Source: Ancylostoma caninum (Eukaryota; Nematoda; Chromadorea; Rhabditida; Ancylostomatidae). Taken from it: a stretch of DNA of 64,000 bases. The notes beneath the pieces are model-generated. The model did not search any database, was not told where the DNA came from, and was given only the letters and a program-made list of their open reading frames with translations. Positions 40,176 through 50,373 of the stretch are shown here, piece by piece. Each line of letters opens with the position of its first letter. Position 1 is the first letter of the stretch. The stretch covers positions 35,590-99,589 of the forward strand of contig JBAJFG010000038.1 in assembly GCA_037903475.1 (NCBI GenBank). Direction: 5' to 3'. The position numbers and the translations under genes are program-made.

Positions 40176-41746
40176 TGTTAAGGGACATTTGGCTAGTAAA
40201 TGCACTGAACATCGTTTGCTTGGGAAGTTCCGCTCAGGGGGGCATAAAGCTCCAAAGTGATCCTTATGATGAACCTGGATATCGATAAGCTGGAAGCCGT
40301 AGCCGAAGCTTGTAGGAGTCAAACTAGGTAAGCGTAAGCAGCAAGGTGTGACCTTTATAATCCAATAATATTTAGGCACTCGAGGCAATATGACCATTAA
40401 AAGTGGTTCGGTAAACGAATTTTCCCCAGTTTGACCCTTGAAAGTGGGTGCCAATTTTTGACCATTTTTCACAAATCCACGCTGCTTAAGCCAGAGGAGC
40501 AGGGGTGAGGATTCTCGGATGCGGGTGTACATATCTGACGCATTATTCGGTCCTAAGTACACTGGCACTTGCGCCAGTTTCAGCCAGATGTTACCCAGAA
40601 AATGATGGAATTCCATGGCTGTACGATCCACATAATCCTCTGTGCAACTTACTATCAATTTTTTTGGAATCTACTATGTAAAATCAACGAATAAAGCACA
40701 TACATCATAAAAGCCTAGTAAAAGATGCATTTAATGCCGCTTTCTGAATGCATACAAAGCTGGGTATATGAAGAGCGAAACGAGGAAATCATGTAATAAA
40801 TTCTCGACATTACTCAGTTGAATGACTGCTAGTAGCATTACACATGAGCTGCTGTTGTTAAACTATGAGAAAGGCAACAAGAATCGAGTGAGAGGGCGTG
40901 TCAAGTGGCGGGTAGCGAAGAAAATTGATGCATCTATTCCAGAACTAGTTCGAAATATGGTAAAAACAATGGTAAAAACATGACTCGTATGGTAACCAAC
41001 TTCTAGAGAATGCTAGACAGGAAAATGCACGTCTGGTGGGCAAACGTTTATGACAACACTTCATTAGGAATCCATTAAATGGCCGGAAAGAAAATAAATA
41101 GAGTGGAACTGCAAGGTAACCCGTCACCCCTTCCCTAACCACCCCCTTCCTCGCAAACAATCGTGAACGACATGCGTAGACATCTGAATCTAGAGTGAAT
41201 TAGTCAAGCTAAAAGAGTTTCGAATGAATTGAATTTTCAGCTATTCTAGACATCGCGCTTTTCAAAATACCAAAAAATAGAGCTCATCAAAATTCTCAGT
41301 GGTCTTAAAGGCGGAAAATACATCTAATCAAGGTGTCAAATATTCGGAAAATGCTCAAAAGTCGAGTTGTTCGAAATATCGACTATTCGAAGGCACCAAA
41401 AGCAAAGTTCTAAGAGATCTCCACCATCCAAAAGAGATAACATCCCAAGTCAAATGTCTACTAGATACCCCAAGTGATTAATAGGAAAATGCTTTCTTCC
41501 CAGAGTTTCCCAGAAAGCGCCAACGTCGATATGTGCGAAAGTCAAACAAAGCGAAGCAGAGACTGTGACGCGGACAGAGTGGACATCCGGATAGTCCGGA
41601 TAGTGTCAGAAAATTGACGCCAATCAACGGATTAGTCATTAATAAAACAGCAATCCATATGCGACCTAGAAAAGCATCCCCGCCTCCACATCGGTCGTCT
41701 GTATGAGTGTGATATCTAAAAACGTTTTTCGTGTCCTGACAACTAC

Positions 41747-41992
41747 ATATATTGGGACTGAATAATGCATTAGATACCTATCGATTTATTCGAAATCCGA
41801 AAACTCGATGTCGAATAAGTCTACAGTTCGGACATTCGAAGAGAGAGCTATACAATCCTTTAGGGATGATAAAAAGACATATAGATTTCTGTTTTTTTTT
41901 TCTTCTCAAACATTCGAATTCCTCGGATTTAGTCTTGAATGAAAAAACCAAATTAGTTGAGTTATTCGATTTTTATTCGGTCGCAAGTTAAC
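41747..41992. mobile_element. degenerate relative of the 33158 MITE
   Basis: It begins ATATTGGGACTGAATAATGC and ends GTTATTCGATTTTTATTCGG, close to the terminal words of the 33158-33538 foldback, and its interior is likewise rich in ATTCGAA. The 79-codon open frame here is a by-product. Confidence 0.5.
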
Positions 41993-43825
41993 TAACAACA
42001 AATTAAGAGGTACCAAAGCATTCTCTTCGAATTATATATATGTACATTGGTGCAAAAAATCGAACTAACAAGGAAGGTGCAAGAGGTTCGGCTCGCGGAT
42101 CGGAGTCAAACCTATTTGGCTTGAATCTTTGTTTGAGAAGGTGCTACAGTGTATATTTCATTATTGCCCGCGGTGTCAAAAAATAGAAAATCCACTACAT
42201 CACTATATGTGTTCCTGCACACGACCAGCAACGGAGTAGCGAGTGGAGAAGATATTGGACTGTTAGGCAGGGGTTCGATGGTTCAAAGCCCGTCATGAGC
42301 GTCTGCCGTTTTGCATTCTTGTTTTTTTTTTGTTCTTTGGAGTCGAGGCAGTAATGGAATACATGATGTAGCACCAAATCAACCAAAGATTCAAACCAGA
42401 CAGGTCCCATACTGATCCGCGAGCCGAACCTCTTGCACCACCCATGTAGGCGCTGCGATCCCGGAAACTTGGACAAAGCAATTTTTAAATGGAGAATATG
42501 CAGGTTATAAGAGAAAAATTTGTATCTGGCTGCTACCCTTAGAAAACCCAACATTAGGGGGTGATCACACAATTAATCGAAACGCTCAGATTTCAGCTGG
42601 ACATTCTCCAAGAATGGGTAGAATTCGGTTCAGGACTTGTCTTGCAGCATACGTACTTGGCCTTGGCCTTAGTCTCACGAATAAACATCTACTACATGTT
42701 TGAGCATCCTTCATCGTCTGTAGCTCTCTTCCGATATTATATCTGCCCCTACACACCCAGAAAAAAATAGCAAAGAATTTGAGAAATCTCCTCCATCAAT
42801 GTCGTAAAATTTCCGGGTCATAAACCACTTTCAATTCAAGGTGTACAAATGAGATGGGAAAGAACGATTCTCATTGAAAATGGATTTCTGGCGAGTCGAT
42901 GGCTAAAGACAAGGAAACACTCTCCCATAACCTTTCTTTTGGTGATCCTACACCGTTAGCACCAACGTTCCGGAGCATGTTCGCGTAAATCGTGTAATTC
43001 TATCAGATTCCAAGTTCAGCTAGACTCTCGTGAAAGTTAAGCTATAAATTTCAAAGAAGAAAAAAAGACATTGGCACCTTCCTCAAATTTTGAGCAGACT
43101 CCATATTTTCCACTGAAATTCCAGTGAGTAGCACTTTTTCCAGCTCTATTCCACTCTTTTTCTCCAACTTTCTGCAATTTAGGCAGAAAATGTATGAGTA
43201 GCACTAAAAGAGACAGGAAAACCACCTCAAGAGAACAGTTGAAAAATTATTGAACAGTAACATAATTTTTGAAAGGTGTGTACTCAGTTCACTGAGAAAA
43301 ACCCTTTCAAAAATTATAGATGAAAATCCGACTTGGATACCAATTCTCCCATTACTTTCTCCTCAACCTAATATTACAGCTTGCCAGCCATTAAATCACT
43401 GAAACTGCTCTTAATGTTGAATATGAGGGAATTCCTGAATTTACTCCTTTCTAAATTTCATTAGTTCTTATATATAATGTAAGACTCTAAGATTCATTGG
43501 ATGTCAGTTACCGTTGGAATCAGCCAAATTATAGCGAAATTATTCTACATGTACGTACAAAAGGCAAACAACGAGCATCTCACGCGTTTTTTTTATTAAA
43601 ATTTGAAGTAATACCCGTGAAAACCCATTCAAACGCATAGGATGACCAGATAATGCGGAGACTGACAAGCGACTGAAAGCAAATAGCTGACCGGAGCGGC
43701 GAACGGCAAATACGAAAAGCACTGGACAGCCGTGGGAAGCGAAAGACGAGCCCGAGACAGCGAAATTTCGAGTTTTCCAGGACGAGTCACCCGATGGGAG
43801 GACCCTTGAACGAAGCAATTCGCGA

Positions 43826-44482
43826 GTGTCTTGCTTAACACCTTCGCGACAATGTGCTCAACCGGTTGATACGCTGTTTTCAGAGTTATTAGCGGATCTT
43901 ACTCTCTCTTATTTTGAATATATCCATGCATCTAAACATACATTTAACACCAATAATATCTTCTACCCATTCAGATACATGGATGACATTCTTATTATAC
44001 ATAATCACAAAGAAGAATATGTTACTGACTATCTCAATAAAACCTACAACAACACATTGTTTTTGGAACCTACTCACACAAACCCGTTTGAGTGCAACTT
44101 TTTAGACCTCAATATTAGAATTGATAACGATAAAATTGTCACCAGTCAATATAATAAAACGGACTTTTTCAATTTCAAAGTGAATAGATTTAGCCATGGT
44201 TCTTCACATATAAGCAATATGCAAAAAATATCAATTATATACACGGAAGTCCTCCGCATATCTAGGACTTGTACCCGTTTTCTTGATTTCAAACAACGTC
44301 TTTTTGCCTTAATTCACTCCCTCAATAGACTACAATATAACCTTGAACTAATTTCAAAAGCCGTTACCAAATGTATCTGTATAAACAAAAGTATAACTTA
44401 TAAATATCAAGAACTCCGAAAATTTAGAAAAATTAAGGATTTTTTCAAAGAACTCACTCAAAATATGGCTATTTCGGACTAG
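43826..44482 (+). pseudogene. 5'-truncated reverse transcriptase, Penelope-like
   Basis: A 218-codon open frame carries the C-terminal half of a reverse transcriptase. It shows SELLADLTLSYFE (end of the motif before the active site), FRYMDDILIIHN (the YMDD catalytic box, near residues 51-57), then CNFLDLNIRIDNDKIVTSQY and LRISRTCTRFLDFKQRL, which together resemble the thumb region of Penelope-like elements and related telomerase-like RTs. The first 20 or so residues probably come from flanking DNA, so the element starts near 43860. The N-terminal fingers and any GIY-YIG endonuclease are absent. Assignment to Penelope rather than another non-LTR group is from remembered motif spacing and needs a profile search. 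Confidence 0.65.
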
Positions 44483-44599
44483 GTAGTGACCTTTTGCTCT
44501 TCTACTGACCTCCTTCCCGCCTTCACAACGCTCCCCACTATAAAAACCCCCACTCAACCCTTCATTCACTCTCACCACCACACACACAGTACCCCACTC

Positions 44600-44690
44600 C
44601 CTCCCTACTGACGATCCTCGGGGAGTGGCATCCCTCTTCTAACACGAAGTCCTGTTTAGGGAAAGAGGTGAAACAGGCATAACTACAACC
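44600..44690 (+). ncRNA. structured 3' segment of the RT element (hammerhead- or pseudoknot-like)
   Basis: About 120 bp after the RT stop the sequence has CTGACGA (44608-44614) and, further on, GTGAAAC (44668-44674), the two boxes expected in a hammerhead core. CCTCTT (44633-44638) can pair with AAGAGG (44663-44668), and CCTGTTT (44651-44657) with AAACAGG (44671-44677). The two helices interleave, as in a pseudoknot. Penelope-like elements are known to carry hammerhead motifs, but the canonical stem II and stem III could not be completed here, so this remains a guess. Confidence 0.3.
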
Positions 44691-45022
44691 CCACACACCT
44701 TCCTTTTTTACTTCAATCCTTCTAGTTGTTATTTATATTTCTGTGAAGCAGTCATATTCAACAAATAAGTGTTATACTAATAAATATTCAAACTTTCTAT
44801 ACATGCACTGGCAGAGCAGATCTTCATTCGAATTTCTTTTAGTATGTGGTTGAAACATACACCAGAGAGAACGATACATATGAAAAAGCAACTACAATCA
44901 GTGTCAAGTGAATGAACGCCAAACATTTGGAAACACTCTTGACAACCACAAAAGAGAGATGTTCGGGTTCAGATCTCCGCAAATTCGGGGTATTATGCTG
45001 CGGGGGAAAAATCCCTACCACG

Positions 45023-45086
45023 GAGCACGTGCTCAAGCGCTTGGGCACGGTCCTACTTGTGCAAAAGCGCGTGTCACATGTGACAC
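45023..45086. other. cluster of three perfect palindromes
   Basis: GAGCACGTGCTC (45023-45034), CAAGCGCTTG (45034-45043) and GTGTCACATGTGACAC (45071-45086) lie within 64 bp. No gene is assigned around them. They could be binding sites for dimeric factors (the first has an E-box CACGTG core) or a chance cluster. Confidence 0.4.
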
Positions 45087-46096
45087 ACCATGCCAAAAGC
45101 GCAAAGTCGTGAATGTGTTAGAGAACAAGTATTACCCACGGTCCATTCATGATCTATCCATTAAAAGTATTAGAGAAATCAGAAATCAGAAAGTATCAAC
45201 TAGATGTGAGCTACAATCACGGTGTTGGAAACTATGGAGGCGCCAAAAGCCTCTGGACAAATTCAGATGTTTCCTGAAAACATGGAACAGAAGAGCTTAA
45301 AAAACCGACACCTACGTATTTTGTACTTATGGTGTAGTTGCGGATGCAAACACAATTCTCAGCCTCCACTTGCTCTGGTCTTTAATTTAATGATCTTGCC
45401 TCACCTTTGGTTCAATGATTTTCCTAATTTAACAATTTAATCCGCATACTAATCTAGCAAGCGCAGAGGAATTTACAGGAATATTTTTAGCGTCAAAGAT
45501 AGCTTCTCTGACAGGGTACAGGTTTTATTTCTTACACATACGTTTTGAATACAATCTCAGTAAATGAACGAAGTTAGCAAAATCAAGTGGAGTGGATGAA
45601 TCTAAGACGTTGAGACAAACGCACAAATAGTTGAACTGACAGTTCAATCCCACAGTTTCTCCAATTTCTGTGGAACCATTCGAAAGTCCCAAAGAGCTTG
45701 GTGAAGTCTTCTAACATAGAATTCAGCGGTAACCTCAGAAAAATTTGGAAATGTCCCGTTAATCATCGAAAGTATGTACTATACAATTAGCCCTCATTCT
45801 AGCGGTCAAAAATTTCCCAGAAAAAGCGAAAATCACTCTATACATTAATGCCAAAGGCTTGACAAAAATTGAAAACGGCGGAAAAGCGCAGTTTTACCGT
45901 GCCGCTATAACCTTCCAGAGATTCACTAGAATAGCAGGAAACCTTATACCACTGGAATCACAGTGACGAAATCTCATATAATAGAATGGATAAAGTAGGT
46001 AGAGTACCTTATTACCAGATAATTTTCCTCTACATTTAAAATTGGCTTAAGCAACGGCTTTTCAATTTCTTACTCAACCTGGGAAAGTTCGGAGCA

Positions 46097-46115
46097 TTTA
46101 TTTATTTATTTATTT
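46097..46115. repeat. ATTT microsatellite
   Basis: A short run of TTTA units followed by TTTGTAATATGCC. It could be the tail of a minus-strand retroposed sequence. Confidence 0.75.
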
Positions 46116-47904
46116 GTAATATGCCATGTAATGGCGCGCAACAACCAACTCAACACAGAACAGTCGAAAACGGTGAAAATAAAGAAGCAAATCGATGGAA
46201 AACAGAAGTATAATGAAGAAATAGGCCACAAGCTTCAATGACTACATCACTTCTGAACGTGCGAACTCAAATCATTGAGACGAATCCAAATCAAATCAAT
46301 TTTCCGATTACTCCAGAAGGTAGTCGTTCGAAGATCGGATCAGGTCGTTCAGACCATGGAATGCGCTGTGTTTACATAACTCCCTGTAGTTACCGATCAG
46401 CGAACCTGCCAAAGGTTAGCTAGTCTCGACTCCTGTGAAAGAGTTGATTCTAGACAACACCTTGTGAGGTGGGAACAACAAGTGAATTGGAGGTGCAGGT
46501 GTAAGGGAGTTTTAGTCCCCACGAAGGATGCATCGTTATGAAACAATAATATGATGAGAACATGCAACAGTTCGGATACAAAAGATTGCATAAGGTTATA
46601 GTAATGGCAGAACGTGGCCCAAAGCATTGGCTTAACTTTACACATGAAAAGAAGTGCGAAAGGTCGACTCCGTGATCTCAGGACAAGATCGAACAAGATG
46701 AACCGAAGGTGGCAGTGCAAATCGAATGAGTTCGCTGCAGAGTCCAAGGCGATGCTAACTGAAACACAAAAACCCAAAAAAAGGAGAATAGAACAAAACA
46801 AAATAACACCATAATACACCCAGATCTTCTATGTCAAGAAGTTCAAGCAGGTTATGCTCCTTTAGTCTTAATTTGAAGCTGGAACTATCAGCTGCTGATA
46901 ATAGGGAATCAGGCAGCCTCTGAAGCCATTTCGAGGTTCTACCAAAAATGATTCATCAAAAATTGACGTGGTAGTTCTGGACAATGAGGAGGAAAGATAA
47001 TGGAAATTAAAAGTACTTTAGTAATTTCACTGAAATCTAGAGCCTCAGTTCTTCTCGAATCTCCACACCAATTTTTACTCACAATATTTCACAGAAGCTT
47101 CGAGATGAATTTGACCCCAACGAAAAGTAGGAACGAGCAGACTTCACGCATCCACTTTTTCCTGCCACTAGAGAAAAATTTTGCAATTAAAAACAATGGA
47201 AAGCCATAAAGTTAAAACCATAGGTTTCAAGTTGAAAATGTAAGCGATAACTAGGTAACGACAACATATTAACTTTCCCAACCTCCTTTCCCTACCAATT
47301 TAGTGAACGATTTCGTTTATAAGAGGACTTTTAATGAATCCTGTAGATGTTTTTGCAATCCAAAGTTCTCCGGAAGATTTTCCACCTTGCCAGCTCGCGA
47401 GAAAGGTATACATGAAGATTGATGAACATAAAACAATAAGGGCTAATAAGAAAATGAAGAAGAGAGAGATCACAACGGCAGAAACATTAGCTTTTCCTTG
47501 TGCATGGGTTTCCAGCATCCTAGTGAAGGGCAAGTCACATCAGAAACAGCAATTCTGCCGGTAGTGATAATTTATTACAACTAGAACATGCTTGATCTAA
47601 TTGATGCAACCTTGGCAATCGCGAACGTTTCCCATTCATTTCATTAGCATTTGGATGGGGCTACGAATCAGACAACGAAATGAATATTAGGAAAGGGAAT
47701 CTGGAAAATTGCAGGACAGAAACATGAAAGACAATAGCAATTCGCGAAAAATAAATCAAAGCGCACAAGATTTCTCAGCCGAACACTTGGAGAACTCCAT
47801 TTTCTCTGGTCATAAAACCTGGGCATCTTCACTATGGTGATACAGAAGGTTTCTTTTGTGCCACACAGGTCTTTATAAGGACACGTTTGTTTTCGGCCTA
47901 ACGT

Positions 47905-48262
47905 TTCGACTTAAAGGCAGTGTGTCATCTCGTTTCGTGGGCTGGAAATGCCAATAGACTCTAGACCTCCTCGTCACGCTAATTCCAAAGATGTACGTCA
48001 AACCTCCTGGCTGTCGGCCACGTCTGCAGCGTTGGCCAACACGCCTAGACGTGTCCGATCAATGAGATCAACGGCTCCACTCGGCTCGACAAACTGTTAC
48101 AAACCCCGTCCCAAAAAACGTTTGAAAATAGGGTTTAAAGACCTTTTTGTAACATTTTAGGTGTACCGTTGGATTCATCGTGTCGAGGAGATTCAGAATC
48201 TGGTAAAAGCTCAGACATGAAAACGAGGTGACACACTGCCTTTAACGTCGTCTTCAGAGGCC
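47905..48262. mobile_element. foldback element with AAAGGCAGTGTGTCA ends
   Basis: AAAGGCAGTGTGTCATCTCG (47912 onward) is inverted at 48217-48239 as CGAGGTGACACACTGCCTTT. Outside the arms GGCCTAACGTTTCGA pairs loosely with TCTTCAGAGGCC. The interior 70-codon frame (47948-48160) has no recognisable domain and is probably incidental. Confidence 0.75.
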
Positions 48263-48909
48263 TGGAAGCAAAAGTGAAAACACTTGGAGAACTCTCATAT
48301 TACGTGAACGAGACCTGTGTAATTGTTTCCATTAATTGGACTTGTTGAGCATTCGAATATTCAATAACTCGAGTAGTGTCCGGACACCGATTACTCGACC
48401 CTATCGCTGTCTCTGCGTACTCGACATTCCTCCAAAGTGCTACTACTGCAAAGTCAGCAGTCATTTTCTATATTTGAGTCTACTCGTGATGCAAAGTCTC
48501 CATCTCGATTGCTAGCTCAACTACAACAAGAAGATAGCGAGAATTGATGGAGAGGATGAGCACCGAACACGTGCGCAGAAACTACACCGCAGCAAATGAC
48601 TACTGTTTACTCCGGAAAATAACAAGTTCTTCAGGATGAAGCTGGCCGATTTTCGTGGCGTTCACATTCCCTCCATATTATCATCTTTACAAAGCCTATC
48701 ATTGTCGACAAACCATAGATATCTACAGATAACGGTCGCTAATGTGTAGACTTTGATGATGATATGATAAGAGAGTAAGCGTTGCGGAAATGGCCAGGCT
48801 CATCCTAATGCAACAAACGCACATCCGACCAGTAACGTCATCTCTTTATTCCATCGAAAATGTGAACTGCATTTCAGATCAACAGTATAAACACTAAAAG
48901 AAAAACCAA

Positions 48910-48973
48910 AATTATATGAATTATAACACGTACAACTAAGTAAATTATATGAATTATAACACGTACAACTAAG
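48910..48973. repeat. 33-bp perfect tandem duplication
   Basis: AATTATATGAATTATAACAC followed by GTACAACTAAG is present twice without change, so the duplication is recent or the sequence is assembled with slippage. Confidence 0.9.
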
Positions 48974-49225
48974 CCACAATACTAAATATCACCCTAATCT
49001 CTGCAGGAGAAGAGCGAGATGCACCAAACAGCCTCACGAGACGGAGTGATTCCCCCGACAAGAAACGATTTCCTACTTTCCAAAACCGGTAAATTGCTCG
49101 TTTTGTGTGGAAAACAATGATGGATAGTTTCTGAAGACTGTGCCTTTCCTCGGCTGGAGAATCAAAATTCAGTCCTCCCAAAGAAATGAGTCAGAAGAAT
49201 GCGACAAGCGACGCTTAAGTAGTAA

Positions 49226-50010
49226 GTATTAGGTATCAGAAAAAGTTACCGCCTTCTAGTGGTAAGTACTCATAATAGTCAGTTATCCTTACAAATGCTT
49301 TGTAAGCCCTAATTAATTTTGTTTATTTGACATCTGTCAATAATATTAAGTACATACAATTTGCTTTGTTTGCATCAACATCATTGTGTTTGACAGGGAA
49401 AATCATGTTGACATTTGAGCCAAATAAGCATCATGAGCTCCGACATGAGCTTCTAATATAAGGTCAGACAATCACAGTGAGCAAATGATTCTTTTGAGCA
49501 GATCATTGCACCAAAAACGGCCGGAATACGGGATAGGACAGCAGAAAATCATTTTGCTGCATGACAATGCTCGTGCACACCTCACAAAAGTCGTGAGGGA
49601 AATGTTTGAAGCACTTCGCTGGGATGTGCTACCTCATGCGGCTTATACACCAGACTGTACCCCTCAGACTACCATTTGTTTCGGTCGATGTCCCACGGGC
49701 CTTCCAAGCAGCGCTTCTAATCCTTCAAAGATGTCGACAAATGGGCGAAGGAATGGATCGAGTCGAAGGACGCCGCTGCATCAGTCTCCTCCCGGGAAGA
49801 TGGGAAAAAATTTATGGCCAACGATGGCCAATACTTTGATTGATGTATCTGCTTTGTTTTTTTTTTCAGTGAAAACTCAATTCTGCTTTTAAAAAAGCGG
49901 AAACGTTTTCATCTACCTGATAGTAAAGTAATGCAATGTTCTTTTATCAAAAAAATTCTTTTTGAATTTTAAATAAAAGTCACTCACTTTTTTGGGACAG
50001 TTCGAGCAAA
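49226..50010 (+). mobile_element. internally deleted mariner element
   Basis: A transposase N-terminus (MLTFEPNKHHELRHELL, at about 49404) is followed after only a few dozen bases by its C-terminal third (QKIILLHDNARAH..VLPHAAYTPD..SDYHLF). About 200 residues, including the first catalytic Asp, are missing. The second and third Asp (HDNAR and YTPD) remain. A one-base frameshift follows TPDCTP; the other frame continues as SDYHLFRSMSHG, then WIESKDAA..DGQYFD and stops. Terminal repeats are poorly preserved: GGTATCAGAAAAAGT on the left and GTCCCAAAAAAGTGAG read inward on the right. The outer limits are approximate. Confidence 0.65.
49485..49892 (+). pseudogene. mariner transposase C-terminal fragment, frameshifted
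   Basis: This is a 135-codon open frame whose residues about 20-62 are clearly mariner transposase: GQQKIILLHDNARAHLTKVV followed by MFEALRWDVLPHAAYTPDCTP. After that point the true sequence continues in a different frame, so the last 70 residues of this frame are meaningless. The enzyme cannot be active because the N-terminal two thirds are deleted. Confidence 0.7.
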
Positions 50011-50137
50011 CAATCTTGAATCAATCTACTTATTACTGGAAAATTGCGTATGTTTAAGGAACTGATAACAGGCAACGAGTGGATTAACCCATATGGTCCC
50101 TTCCAGAGATCGGAGGGTGCTAAGGAGACTTCATTCG

Positions 50138-50268
50138 CCTGGACCCGCCTGCCGCGTCGCGTCGGCTGCGCGTAGGCACTCTGATTGTATGAGCACTCGC
50201 TTATTCCACTGATATTACCGTCCTAATCCTCGAAAGATAATGCGGTGCGGCGCAACGAGCGGGTCCAG
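50138..50268. mobile_element. small GC-rich foldback element
   Basis: CCTGGACCCGC at the left is mirrored by GCGGGTCCAG at the right, with GCGTCGCG-type and GGTGCGGCGC-type words inside. It is about 130 bp, with no gene, just downstream of the MPPE1 stop codon. It resembles in style the foldbacks at 55620 and 59075. Confidence 0.5.
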
Positions 50269-50373
50269 ATTACTTGAATCGCCTACAATTATAAATGCAA
50301 CAAAAAAGTATAGAAACACACAGTCAGACTAGACAGAAGGAAAAATGCTGAGCAAACTGTCTATTAGGAGCAA

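Larger units (their letters stand above)
33539..43825. other. no confident gene recognised
   Basis: It contains the small repeats and the candidate secreted protein listed separately. A 99-codon minus-strand frame (35426-35725, MEEVKQKATRRYQKKDQEIV at its start) has protein-like composition, and a 163-codon minus-strand frame spans 40167-40658. Neither shows a known domain. TTAGGGTGG..AATTGGGAAT words near 36222 are loosely inverted near 36890, hinting at a decayed element of about 700 bp. Confidence 0.45.
44700..47904. other. no gene recognised
   Basis: Frames at 44908-45300 (130 codons) and 46397-46819 (140 codons, minus) have no recognisable domains. The palindrome cluster at 45023-45086 and the ATTT run at 46097 are the only structured features seen. 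Confidence 0.5.

Noticed and set aside
40167..40658. 163-codon minus-strand frame
   Set aside because: No recognised domain, no splice signals and composition like its surroundings; probably chance.
42200..42290. B-box-like GGTTCAAAGCCC suggesting a tRNA
   Set aside because: No closing acceptor or anticodon stem and no A box at the right distance.
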